DNA of 64,000 nt from a virus, in the IMG/VR virus record IMGVR_UViG_3300049919_000418, positions 22,928-86,927 of that record; one strand, 5' to 3'. The notes below the pieces were generated by a model that saw only the letters and a program-made list of their open reading frames with translations, was not told the DNA's origin and searched no databases. This document shows positions 57,169 through 64,000 of the stretch, piece by piece (the first letter of the stretch is position 1; every line of letters starts with the position of its first letter). The position numbers were made by a program, and so were the translations under genes.

Positions 57169-57551
57169 TTTACGAATCTGGAAAAATTGCTCCTTCGCCA
57201 AAAGAGAGAAAAGAAAATAAACTGAAAGGGGACGAGTCTTTTAGTCGCCTTTGTTCTGAGACTTTTGGCAAAAATCTCCCAAATTTCGAAAAACGAGAAT
57301 TGGATTTCAATTCGATGATTTTATTGGCGTGTAAAAACGTAGAGCCTCATCGTGACCCGTTAGTTGTTGATAAAATAACAGGGCTCAGGAGAGCGGCACT
57401 TTTTTGGTTGACAGAAGGAAGGGTGCATCTACAATGCGGAGACGACTTTATAAGAATGAGTTCCGGGGATTATGTAATTTTTGATGATTCAATTGCTCAT
57501 TGCGTAGTGGCCGATAGAAAATGGCGGGGTGCCGCCGCACAATTTATTTAA
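57165..57551 (+). CDS. Cupin / double-stranded beta-helix protein
   Basis: 128 residues. NVEPHRDPLVVDK (HxD), RRAALFWLTEGRVHLQCGDDF, MSSGDYVIFDDSIAHCVVADRKWRGAA: a jelly-roll with His-x-Asp and a later His, the two-metal-ligand pattern seen in 2-oxoglutarate oxygenases, though the overall small size is cupin-like. It may hydroxylate something or bind a ligand. Overlaps the previous gene by ATGA. Confidence 0.5.
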   Translation: MIYESGKIAPSPKERKENKLKGDESFSRLCSETFGKNLPNFEKRELDFNSMILLACKNVEPHRDPLVVDKITGLRRAALFWLTEGRVHLQCGDDFIRMSSGDYVIFDDSIAHCVVADRKWRGAAAQFI

Positions 57552-57557
57552 AACAAC

Positions 57558-57935
57558 ATGAGATTATTTAATTTTGCAATGTATAATATTTCCCCAATTC
57601 AAGCGGGAATCCAGTGCATTCATAGCTGCGTAGAGTATTCATTGAAATATCCGTTCGACGCCAATTTCAAAGAGTGGGCAAATGAACATAAAACCGTTAT
57701 TATTCTTAGTGGCGGCGGATCGAATGATATGGTAGAGCGTGAAAAAGAGCTTGAATCTTTTAATATTCAGTTCGCTTCGTTTCAAGAGCCGGATTTAAAT
57801 AATTCAATTAGCGCAATCTCATTTTTAGTCGGAGAAAAGATTTACGCTTACGATCCTGAAAAACACGGAATGCGCTCGTCGCGGGAAGTGGAATTTGAAA
57901 CGTATTTGAAATCATTTAAATTGGCCGCGAATTAA
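57558..57935 (+). CDS. Peptidyl-tRNA hydrolase 2-like protein
   Basis: 125 residues. NISPIQAGIQCIHSCVEYSLKYP, then EWANEHKTVIILSGGGSNDM, EREKELESFNIQFASFQEPDLNNSISAISFLV, the strand-helix order of Pth2/PTRHD1 proteins ('K-x-s-x-G-i-Q-x-aH' helix start, 'D-x-x-x-T' late). Pth2 frees tRNA from stalled peptidyl-tRNA. Position in a tRNA/tmRNA region supports this. Catalytic residues not certain. Confidence 0.6.
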   Translation: MRLFNFAMYNISPIQAGIQCIHSCVEYSLKYPFDANFKEWANEHKTVIILSGGGSNDMVEREKELESFNIQFASFQEPDLNNSISAISFLVGEKIYAYDPEKHGMRSSREVEFETYLKSFKLAAN

Positions 57936-57936
57936 C

Positions 57937-58065
57937 ATGCTATCCCTTATAGTTAATATTCCTGATTGGATTTTTAACGGGCCATTTTGGCTTGGTTTCG
58001 TAGCGGGCGCGGTTGCGACAATTGGAATTATTTTGTTTTCAATTAGAAACTGGAATCCATTTTAA
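57937..58065 (+). CDS. 42-residue membrane peptide
   Basis: MLSLIVNIPDWIFNGPF then a transmembrane segment WLGFVAGAVATIGIILFSI and a short end (RNWNPF). Starts one base after the previous stop; the next gene follows immediately. Could be a holin-like or membrane-anchored small protein. Confidence 0.45.
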   Translation: MLSLIVNIPDWIFNGPFWLGFVAGAVATIGIILFSIRNWNPF

Positions 58066-58066
58066 T

Positions 58067-58285
58067 ATGAAATACTATGAAATAATTTTAAACGATTTTG
58101 TTATTACAGTATGCGCTGAAGATCATTGTGAGCATGCATTTAGGGGAAATTCAAAATACGCTTTTGGAAGGATAACAAAGCAAAAGTTCCAAAGTTACGG
58201 AGATAAGCCTTGGGAAATTCCATTTTCAATGGTTAGATATAGCCCAAGATATATTTTTACAATGGGCTTGTCTCATTGCGAATAA
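58067..58285 (+). CDS. Small hypothetical protein
   Basis: 72 residues from ATG 58067 (MKYYEIILNDFVITVC). A beta-start, then KYAFGRITKQKFQSYGDKPWEIPFSMVRY. Ends next to a tRNA. No family recognised. Confidence 0.48.
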   Translation: MKYYEIILNDFVITVCAEDHCEHAFRGNSKYAFGRITKQKFQSYGDKPWEIPFSMVRYSPRYIFTMGLSHCE

Positions 58286-58287
58286 AC

Positions 58288-58360
58288 GCCTCGTTAGTGT
58301 TAAAGGCCAACACGCCGCTGTGGTATTGCGGAGGAAAGGGTTCGATTCCCTTACGAGGCT
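58288..58360 (+). tRNA. tRNA-Thr(GGT)
   Basis: Acceptor GCCTCGT/ACGAGGC, D-arm GTGT/ACAC with GG, anticodon stem CCGC/GCGG plus T-T with loop GTGGTAT, T-arm AAGGG-TTCGATT-CCCTT. T73. Confidence 0.78.
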
Positions 58361-58361
58361 C

Positions 58362-58432
58362 GCCGCGATAGTTCATTGGTAGAACGCTATTTTCGTATAT
58401 TAGAGAGGCGGGTTCGATTCCTGTTCGTGGCT
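58362..58432 (+). tRNA. tRNA-Thr(CGT)
   Basis: Acceptor GCCGCGA/TCGTGGC, D-arm GTTC/GAAC with GG, anticodon stem CTATT/ATTAG (one T-T) with loop TTCGTAT, T-stem GCGGG/CCTGT, loop TTCGATT. Ends one base before the next gene's ATG. Confidence 0.75.
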
Positions 58433-58433
58433 C

Positions 58434-58976
58434 ATGAATCAATGTTTTGAATGTGATAAAACAGAAAACTTACACAAACACCATGTAATTCCTAGGTCGC
58501 TGGGAGGCGAGCGAACTCTTTTGTTATGTCCTGAATGTCATGGCAAAATACATGGTCTTGATTTTTCAAATCACGGAAATTTAATTAAACTTGGCATCGC
58601 AAAAACAGAAAAAAAATTGGGCAGACCTTGTTTTGGGGAGTTTGATGGGGAAGAAGAAATTATAAAAATGATACGCGCCCTGCGCCGAAAATCAAAGGGA
58701 GGAAAACGTCTTTCGCTTGCTAGGGTTGCCGAAATATTAAATCAAGACGGCGTTCCGTCCAGAGAGGGAAAACCGTGGCGTCCAGAAGTAGTTAGAAGAA
58801 TATTGATGGCGGAAAGCCAAAGACAAAAAGCTAAAAAAGAATTATTAATTAATCATTCCGATATCGTTGAGCTTCTTAAGGAGGGCAAAGAGTCTATAAG
58901 AAACATAGCGAAAATTACAGGTAAAGGCGGATCAACAGTGCAAAGAGTAAAAAAAGAATATGAGTCCAGAATTTAA
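58434..58976 (+). CDS. HNH endonuclease fused to recombinase-type and HTH segments
   Basis: 180 residues. HNH: CFECDKTENLHKHHVIPRSLGGERTLLLCPECHGKIHG with C-x2-C, HH-x-IPRS-x-GG and C-x2-CH-x2-H. The middle SLARVAEILNQDGVPSREGKPWRPEVVRRIL matches the DNA-binding stretch of large serine recombinases. The end (KEGKESIRNIAKITGKGGSTVQRVK) is a helix-turn-helix. No resolvase catalytic domain, so it is a nuclease with borrowed DNA-binding parts. ATG one base after the tRNA-Thr. Confidence 0.75.
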   Translation: MNQCFECDKTENLHKHHVIPRSLGGERTLLLCPECHGKIHGLDFSNHGNLIKLGIAKTEKKLGRPCFGEFDGEEEIIKMIRALRRKSKGGKRLSLARVAEILNQDGVPSREGKPWRPEVVRRILMAESQRQKAKKELLINHSDIVELLKEGKESIRNIAKITGKGGSTVQRVKKEYESRI

Positions 58977-59115
58977 AATAAAGAAAACAATTCTTATGTC
59001 TGAGTTAGAAGCAATGGATGCTTATCCAGAAGGGTTCGAACCCGATTTGGAGTCAGAGGAGGGGATTGAAAAAACTTGGGAATTCTTGACTTTCTGCAAA
59101 AAAAATGAAGAATAA
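58960..59115 (+). CDS. 51-residue acidic protein
   Basis: Overlaps the HNH gene's end by 17 bases. MSPEFKIKKTILMSELEAM then DAYPEGFEPDLESEEGIEKTW and FLTFCKKNEE. Acidic; no family recognised. Confidence 0.4.
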   Translation: MSPEFKIKKTILMSELEAMDAYPEGFEPDLESEEGIEKTWEFLTFCKKNEE

Positions 59116-59123
59116 GTTCACAA

Positions 59124-59216
59124 AGCACTCGTAACGGAAAGGTCTTCTAAACCTTAGTCTCAAAATATACCGTAATTGGAAACGACTTATGCTCGTTCAA
59201 ATCGAGTCGGGTGCTC
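59124..59216 (+). tRNA. tRNA-Arg(TCT) without D-arm, long variable region
   Basis: Acceptor AGCACTC/GGGTGCT perfect, anticodon stem AAGGT/ACCTT with loop CTTCTAA, T-arm CTCG-TTCAAAT-CGAG canonical. Only eight bases join acceptor to anticodon stem, so no D-arm is possible, while about 35 bases lie between anticodon stem and T-arm. Confidence 0.6.
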
Positions 59217-59236
59217 ACACCAAACCAAACAAAACA

Positions 59237-59656
59237 ATGAAAAGTAAGCAAATTTTGATCCTTAAGGGGGTTTCAGGAAGTGGAAAATCGTCGCTTGCAA
59301 ACTTGCTTTGCTCGCAGAGGGTCGGCTGGACAATCTGCGAGGCAGATTTATTCTTCTACGATAAGCAAGGTAATTACAATTTTGATCCAGCTAAATTGGG
59401 CTCGGCCCATAAATTTTGTCAAAATCAATTTGTCGATTATTTAAATGAACCGTCCGTTGAGACGATTATCGTTAGCAATACGAATTGCGACCCCAAGGAT
59501 ATGAAATTTTATGAAGATCAGGCGGCTAAAAGAAATATTCGTGTTACTTATTTGGTTATTGAAAGAAGGCATAATAACGTTAATTCACATGGCGTGCCTG
59601 AAGCTACCCTTGATAGGCAAGAGCAAAAACTAAGGAACAGTTTGAAGTTGCGATAA
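59237..59656 (+). CDS. P-loop kinase, Pnk/AAA_33 type
   Basis: 139 residues from ATG 59237 (MKSKQILILKGVSGSGKSS); an upstream ATG/TTG start overlaps the tRNA. Walker A GVSGSGKSSLA; ICEADLFFYDKQGNYNFDPAKL is the 'lid-side' block; IIVSNTNCDPKDMKFYEDQA and VNSHGVPEATLDRQEQKL follow the pattern of polynucleotide-kinase-like and N4BP2-like kinases. Its place by the tRNAs suggests RNA end repair, but no ligase is seen. Confidence 0.65.
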   Translation: MKSKQILILKGVSGSGKSSLANLLCSQRVGWTICEADLFFYDKQGNYNFDPAKLGSAHKFCQNQFVDYLNEPSVETIIVSNTNCDPKDMKFYEDQAAKRNIRVTYLVIERRHNNVNSHGVPEATLDRQEQKLRNSLKLR

Positions 59657-59660
59657 AAAC

Positions 59661-59779
59661 GGGAGTTTATTTTAAAGGTAAAATATTGCCACTCGGCAAA
59701 GATTGTGGTTTGAAATTTGTAACGAAGGCTAGCGCAGTAATTACAAACGTAGGATAAGGTTCGATTCCCGCAAGTCCCC
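59661..59779 (+). tRNA. tRNA-like with 30-base insertion
   Basis: Acceptor GGGAGTT/AAGTCCC with one G-G mismatch, D-arm TTTT/AAAA with GG, anticodon-like TTGCC-ACTC-GGCAA. TTTGTAA/TTACAAA forms a large extra hairpin before a TTCGATT T-loop with weak stem. Confidence 0.4.
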
Positions 59780-59782
59780 CAT

Positions 59783-61057
59783 ATGTTAAACGAAAAACAA
59801 CAATTATTTTTCAAAGCATTCGAAAGAGGCTCGAATGTTTTCATTTCCGGCCCCGCTGGGGTTGGAAAAAGTTTTTGCATTAAAAAACTGATAGATGATT
59901 TGTCAAAAAATGGCGCGGCATTTGGCGTGACAGCTTCGACAGGAATAGCCGCGCTTTCGATTGGGGGGTCAACCCTGCATAGTTGGTGCGGGATAGGTTT
60001 GGGCGAAGAAAACGCTGAATTTTTAGTTTCCCGGATTCGCAAGATGAAAAATATCAGGGAGCGGATTCAATTGACTAAAATTTTAATTATTGATGAAATA
60101 TCAATGATTTCCGGCGAGTTGATTGATAAAATTGATTTTATCTTTAAAAAAATAAGGGGCAGCCGCAAGCCATTTGGGGGAATGCAGATTATATTTTCCG
60201 GTGACATGTTACAACTGCCAGCGGTATCCAAGGGAAAGCCTATCAAATTTCCTTTTGAGTCGGAAGGGTGGAAAAACGCGAAAGTCGAACTTGTATTGTT
60301 GACCGAGCTTGTTAGGCAGAAGGGCGACAATGAATTTGGCACGATATTAAATGAGATTAGAATCGGCAACAAAGAAGCGGCGCGTAAATTAATTGATAAT
60401 AAAGTTGTTTTTCCTGATGACGGTATTCGCCCTGTCGTGCTTTACTGCCTCAATAAATATGTTGATTCTCATAACGAGGCGGAAATGATGAAACTTCCCG
60501 GAATGGAAAAGAAATATTTTTCACAAAGCAGTGGGGACGCGAAAAGCAGGGAATCACTGGAAAAAAACTGTCCCGCGCCGCCAGTTTTAAAACTCAAGGT
60601 TGGAGCGCAGGTTATATTGTTGAAAAATCTGGATCAAGAATTGGGGCTTGTAAATGGATCGTTAGGGGTCGTTGTAAGCCTTGCTAACGAGTCTGTGGTA
60701 GTCAAGTTTGAAAGCGGAGAGCAAACCCTCTCTAAGGGGGTCTGGGAGCTTAAAAAGCAATCTATAGAGGCGGGGGGTTCGACGAAATTCAAGGTGGCGG
60801 CAACAGTAAGCCAAATCCCTCTTAAACTAGCATATAGTTTGTCAATACATCGCTCTCAGGGCCAAACATTAAGTAGGGTAGTTTTGGACGCAACGGGGGC
60901 ATTTGAGGACGGGCTTATCTACGTTGGATTGTCTCGTGTTGAAAATCAAAATAATATAATTATTAAAAATTTAAATATTAATAAAATCACCGCCAACCCA
61001 AAGGCCCTTGAATTTTATGGCTATTCTGTTCCGAGTGACGATCCATTCGATTTTTAG
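59783..61057 (+). CDS. PIF1/Dda-like helicase
   Basis: 424 residues. Walker A ISGPAGVGKSFCI, motif Ia GVTASTGIAAL, STLHSWCGIG, Walker B LIIDEISMIS, motif III FSGDMLQLPAV, motif V/VI LAYSLSIHRSQGQTLSRV and YVGLSRVEN. All superfamily 1B helicase motifs are present in order. It would unwind DNA 5'-to-3', helping replication or recombination. Confidence 0.88.
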   Translation: MLNEKQQLFFKAFERGSNVFISGPAGVGKSFCIKKLIDDLSKNGAAFGVTASTGIAALSIGGSTLHSWCGIGLGEENAEFLVSRIRKMKNIRERIQLTKILIIDEISMISGELIDKIDFIFKKIRGSRKPFGGMQIIFSGDMLQLPAVSKGKPIKFPFESEGWKNAKVELVLLTELVRQKGDNEFGTILNEIRIGNKEAARKLIDNKVVFPDDGIRPVVLYCLNKYVDSHNEAEMMKLPGMEKKYFSQSSGDAKSRESLEKNCPAPPVLKLKVGAQVILLKNLDQELGLVNGSLGVVVSLANESVVVKFESGEQTLSKGVWELKKQSIEAGGSTKFKVAATVSQIPLKLAYSLSIHRSQGQTLSRVVLDATGAFEDGLIYVGLSRVENQNNIIIKNLNINKITANPKALEFYGYSVPSDDPFDF

Positions 61058-61122
61058 AAAAATCCGCAACTTGTTGAGGGTTAGTGGTGGGAAAAATAAA
61101 TTAGAATTGTGTTTTAAAAATC

Positions 61123-61151
61123 TTGCAAATCATTAATTAATGGTGTAAACT
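61123..61151 (+). promoter_or_regulatory. Predicted promoter for ribonucleotide reductase
   Basis: TTGCAA (61123-61128), 17 bases, TAAACT (61146-61151). Same -10 as the ssb promoter and a TGTAAAC context shared with the tRNA promoter. Confidence 0.6.
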
Positions 61152-61170
61152 TTAAGGCAAGGCGAATTAG

Positions 61171-61199
61171 AAAGCCCGGAAATCCTCCGGGCCTTTTTA
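61171..61199 (+). terminator. Terminator in the RNR leader (possible attenuator)
   Basis: GCCCGG (61174-61179) pairs with CCGGGC (61187-61192), then CTTTTT. It lies between the RNR promoter and the ATG, so transcripts must read through it. Confidence 0.78.
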
Positions 61200-61222
61200 G
61201 TCTCAAAATTTAAACAAAAAAC

Positions 61223-62227
61223 ATGGAAAAAATAGGGATCAGGGATAGTGGGAAAAGCATTTTTGACGAGCAAATTGGTTTGAAGCCGGACAGATACCCT
61301 TGGACCAATTTTTATGTGGAGTCAATCCAAAATTCCTTTTGGACTCACAGGCTGTTTACTTTCCAATCCGATGTTCAGGACTTTAAAGTTAATTTAAGCG
61401 ATAGGGAAAGAGAAACAATTGTTAGGGCTCTCTCGACAATTGGACAGATAGAAATTTCTGTCAAAAAGTTTTGGGCGAAACTTGGTGAAAACCTTCCCCA
61501 TCCGTCGATTATAGATCTTGGATTCACGATGGCTTCGAACGAGGTAGTTCATGGGAAAGCATACTCCAAACTTTTAGAGGTGTTGGGGATCAACGATTCA
61601 TTTGAATCAATTTTAGAGTTAGATATTATAAAGGGCCGGGTTAATTATCTTAAAAAATATTTGCATAAGTTTCATTCTGACAATAAAAAGCAATTTATCT
61701 ATTCTCTAATTCTTTTTACGTTATTTGTTGAAAACGTGGCCCTTTTTTCTCAGTTTTATACTATTTCGTGGTTTGGGCGTGAAAAAAATGTTTTGAAGGA
61801 CGCCAACAAGCAAATCGAATATACAACAAGAGAAGAGGAGCTTCACAAAAACATTGGAATCAAATTGATTAATGAGATTAAAAAGGAGTTTCCCGAGTTA
61901 TTTGACGACGAGCTTGAAGAAAAAATTCTTAAAGAATCAAGGCTGGCCGTTCAATATGAATGTCAAATTATCGAATGGATACTTGGCGAAATTAACGAGG
62001 ATTCATTAAATCCTGCCGTTCTTCATGAATTCATTAAAAATAGGTTAAATCTCTCCCTTGCGGAGATAGGATACCCGAATGTCTTCGATGTTGATTTAGA
62101 CAAGTTAAAGAAAACCGAGTGGTTTGACGAGCAAATCTTGGGAAACTCGCAGTCTGACTTTTTCAATGCAAGACCGTCTGAGTACGGAGTTGCGAATCAA
62201 AGCTTTTCTGAGGACGAGCTTTTTTAA
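61223..62227 (+). CDS. nrdB: Ribonucleotide reductase, small (beta) subunit
   Basis: 334 residues, family length. FTMASNEVVHGKAYSKLLEVL holds Glu and His iron ligands; EEELHKNIGIKLINEI holds the second E-x-x-H pair; the intermediate region matches class I R2. The C-terminal tail NQSFSEDELF is the short segment that docks on the large subunit. It makes the radical for ribonucleotide reduction. Three bases separate it from the large-subunit gene. Confidence 0.87.
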   Translation: MEKIGIRDSGKSIFDEQIGLKPDRYPWTNFYVESIQNSFWTHRLFTFQSDVQDFKVNLSDRERETIVRALSTIGQIEISVKKFWAKLGENLPHPSIIDLGFTMASNEVVHGKAYSKLLEVLGINDSFESILELDIIKGRVNYLKKYLHKFHSDNKKQFIYSLILFTLFVENVALFSQFYTISWFGREKNVLKDANKQIEYTTREEELHKNIGIKLINEIKKEFPELFDDELEEKILKESRLAVQYECQIIEWILGEINEDSLNPAVLHEFIKNRLNLSLAEIGYPNVFDVDLDKLKKTEWFDEQILGNSQSDFFNARPSEYGVANQSFSEDELF

Positions 62228-62230
62228 TTT

Positions 62231-63880
62231 ATGAGTAAAAAATATCAATGGCTAAATAAAGAGAGCAGAGTCTTTCTGTCTCGTGGGTATCTTGAAGAGG
62301 GGGTAACTCCAGAGGCTAGAATAAGACAAATCGCAGAGAGAGCGGAGTCAATTTTAAAAATTGATGGATTTGCGGATAAATTTGAGGACTATATGGAGAG
62401 GGGCTTCTTTTCCATGTCAACCCCGGTTTGGAATAATTTTGGGAACGAAAGGGGCCTACCTGTTGCCTGTTACGGATCATATATAAGCGATTGCACAACA
62501 AAGATTTTTGAAAAGGTTGGTGAGGTCGGAATAATGTCCAAGCTCGGAGGGGGGACTTCAGCATATTTCGGTGACGTGAGGGCGCGAGGATCTAACATTT
62601 CAACCGGGGGGAAAACAGACGGACCCATTAGGTTTATGGAGTTGTTTGACAAAACAACAGATGTTATCTCCCAAGGTTCAAGTCGAAGAGGCAGCTTCGT
62701 TGCGTATCTTCCGGTCGAACATCCAGATATTGAAGAATTTCTCCATATCAAAGCGGAGGGCAATCCGATTCAGAATATGAGCTTTGCCGTAACGATATCG
62801 GACGATTGGATGAATGACCTTAAAAACGGGGACAAAGCTAAAAGAAAAATTTGGGCGAAAATAATTCAGAAAAAATTTGAAACGGGCTTCCCTTATATTA
62901 TGTTTTCCGACAATACTAATAACGCCGCGCCACAAGTCTATAAAGATAAGGGCATGAAAATTAAGGCTTCAAATTTGTGTTCCGAAATTCAGCTATTTTC
63001 CGACGAATTTAATTCCTTCGTTTGCGTTTTGTCCTCTTTTAATCTTTTAAAATGGGATGAAATAAAAGAAACGGACGCAATTGAAACCTTGATTTACTTT
63101 TTGGATGCGGTGAACGAAGAGTTCGTAAATAAAACGGAAGGGGTTAAATTCATGGAAACTGCGAACCACTTCGCTAAAACGCAAAGAGCTTTGGGTGCGG
63201 GAGTTTTGGGGTGGCACTCGTTACTTCAGTCGAAATCGATTCCATTCGAATCTATGGAAGCAAAATTTTTAAATTCAGAAATATTTAGCACAATCAGGGA
63301 TCGCGCCGATAAAGCTACGGAGGAATTGGCGAAGATTTTTGGGGAGCCCGAATTATTGAAGGGGTATGGGCGTAGGAACGTAACGACGCTTGCTGTTGCT
63401 CCAACAACCTCGTCTTCGTTTATTTTAGGGCAAGTTTCCCAAGGGGTTGAGCCGATTAATTCGAACTTTTACACGTCAAAACTCGCAAAAGGGACGTTTA
63501 CAATTAAAAACATTTATTTGAAAGAACTTTTAAAAACTAAGGGTCGCGATAGTGACGAAACTTGGAAAAGTATTCTGTCTAAAGGGGGATCGGTTCAACA
63601 TTTAGATTTTCTTTCTCAAGAGGAGAAGGATGTTTTTAAAACCTTTGGAGAGATAAGCCAAAAAGAAATCGTTATTCAGAACATTCAAAGGCAAAAATAC
63701 GTTGATCAAGCAATTTCTCTGAACTTGATGGTTCCACACGGCGCGAAAGCCAAAGAGGTTAGTGATTTAATGATTTTCGGATGGGAAAATGGAATAAAAA
63801 CCTTTTATTATCAAAGAAGTAGTTCACCAAGTCTGGACGCCGTTCGGTCAATTATGGAATGTAAGAGTTGCGAATCTTAA
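62231..63880 (+). CDS. nrdA: Ribonucleotide reductase, large (alpha) subunit
   Basis: 549 residues. MSTPVWNNFG, VACYGSYISDCTTKIF (substrate-site Cys), SKLGGGTSAYFGDVRARGS, then NLCSEIQL (the middle catalytic Cys and Glu), VAPTTSSSFILGQVSQG and YYQRSSS, all class I markers. The end is ECKSCES, the redox-active Cys pair. Shorter than E. coli NrdA because the N-terminal ATP-cone is missing, so dATP overall inhibition should be absent. Confidence 0.88.
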   Translation: MSKKYQWLNKESRVFLSRGYLEEGVTPEARIRQIAERAESILKIDGFADKFEDYMERGFFSMSTPVWNNFGNERGLPVACYGSYISDCTTKIFEKVGEVGIMSKLGGGTSAYFGDVRARGSNISTGGKTDGPIRFMELFDKTTDVISQGSSRRGSFVAYLPVEHPDIEEFLHIKAEGNPIQNMSFAVTISDDWMNDLKNGDKAKRKIWAKIIQKKFETGFPYIMFSDNTNNAAPQVYKDKGMKIKASNLCSEIQLFSDEFNSFVCVLSSFNLLKWDEIKETDAIETLIYFLDAVNEEFVNKTEGVKFMETANHFAKTQRALGAGVLGWHSLLQSKSIPFESMEAKFLNSEIFSTIRDRADKATEELAKIFGEPELLKGYGRRNVTTLAVAPTTSSSFILGQVSQGVEPINSNFYTSKLAKGTFTIKNIYLKELLKTKGRDSDETWKSILSKGGSVQHLDFLSQEEKDVFKTFGEISQKEIVIQNIQRQKYVDQAISLNLMVPHGAKAKEVSDLMIFGWENGIKTFYYQRSSSPSLDAVRSIMECKSCES

Positions 63881-63886
63881 CTATAT

Positions 63887-64000
63887 ATGAATAAAAATAG
63901 ACCCTACGCGCTTTTTATCGATGATGTTAGAATGCCAAACGTCGCTTATCTATACGGGCAGAGAAAAAATCTTATCGATGAGTCACGAATTCCGCAAGGT
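63887..64000 (+). CDS. Start of receiver-like (DDxRxP) protein, cut by window end
   Basis: 38 codons seen: MNKNRPYALFIDDVRMPN and VAYLYGQRKN. FIDDVRMP matches the cyclic-phosphate-processing/receiver-like family. Starts six bases after the nrdA stop. Rest is outside the window. Confidence 0.5.
   Translation, partial: MNKNRPYALFIDDVRMPNVAYLYGQRKNLIDESRIPQG

Overview
The window is part of a large double-stranded DNA tailed phage genome, probably long-tailed and metagenome-derived, with no host genes around it. The evidence is a tape-measure and baseplate gene run, a phage-style replication module, ribonucleotide reductase, a dNMP kinase, tightly overlapping ORFs and a long tRNA array. Most of it is moderately AT-rich. 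One short block (about 13890-14780) is visibly GC-rich and looks imported. The host cannot be named from sequence alone.

Layout. (1) 1-14780, plus strand: the end of a tape-measure protein, then tail/baseplate proteins, closed by a bidirectional terminator. (2) 14839-41096, minus strand: replication and recombination genes (a DnaE-type polymerase in pieces, DnaQ-like exonuclease, primase, DnaB-like helicase, RecA, SSB, nucleases, ClpP-like protease) interleaved with about eight glycosyltransferases, two methyltransferases and a GDP-mannose 4,6-dehydratase. (3) 41424-50987, plus strand: a small sigma-like protein, phosphoesterase, dNMP kinase, a MoxR ATPase/VWA-metallopeptidase pair, another glycosyltransferase, a repeat-bearing tail fibre and a Nudix protein. 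(4) 51270-59780: about 30 tRNA or tRNA-like genes and a tmRNA, mixed with a CCA-adding enzyme, a PTH2-like protein, two HNH endonucleases and small genes. (5) 59783-64000: a PIF1-like helicase and both subunits of ribonucleotide reductase.

Two features stand out. First, the DNA polymerase III alpha chain is fractured. A degenerate PHP domain is its own gene (23808-24542). The catalytic core is cut at the conserved FNK/SHAAAY motif by a split intein whose N-half carries a NUMOD4-HNH homing endonuclease. The second core gene starts with a 38-residue C-intein, at a TGATG stop-start overlap. Joined, the core would be about 847 residues. Second, many members of the tRNA array break rules that are nearly universal. 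Four have A54/T58 in the T-loop instead of T54/A58. Two tRNAs and the tmRNA have G54-G55. Several lack U33 or have anticodon loops that are not seven bases. They sit beside the CCA-adding enzyme, which most of them need because they encode no CCA.

How the genes work together: replication genes plus nucleotide-supply genes (RNR, dNMP kinase, deoxyribosyltransferase-like protein) feed genome copying. The RNA island with CCA-adding enzyme, tmRNA and PTH2-like protein looks like a translation-maintenance kit. The glycosyltransferase/GMD/fucosyltransferase-like set probably builds a deoxyhexose-containing glycan on the virion, the DNA or the host surface. Protein assignments come from motif recognition by eye and RNA folds were made by hand.
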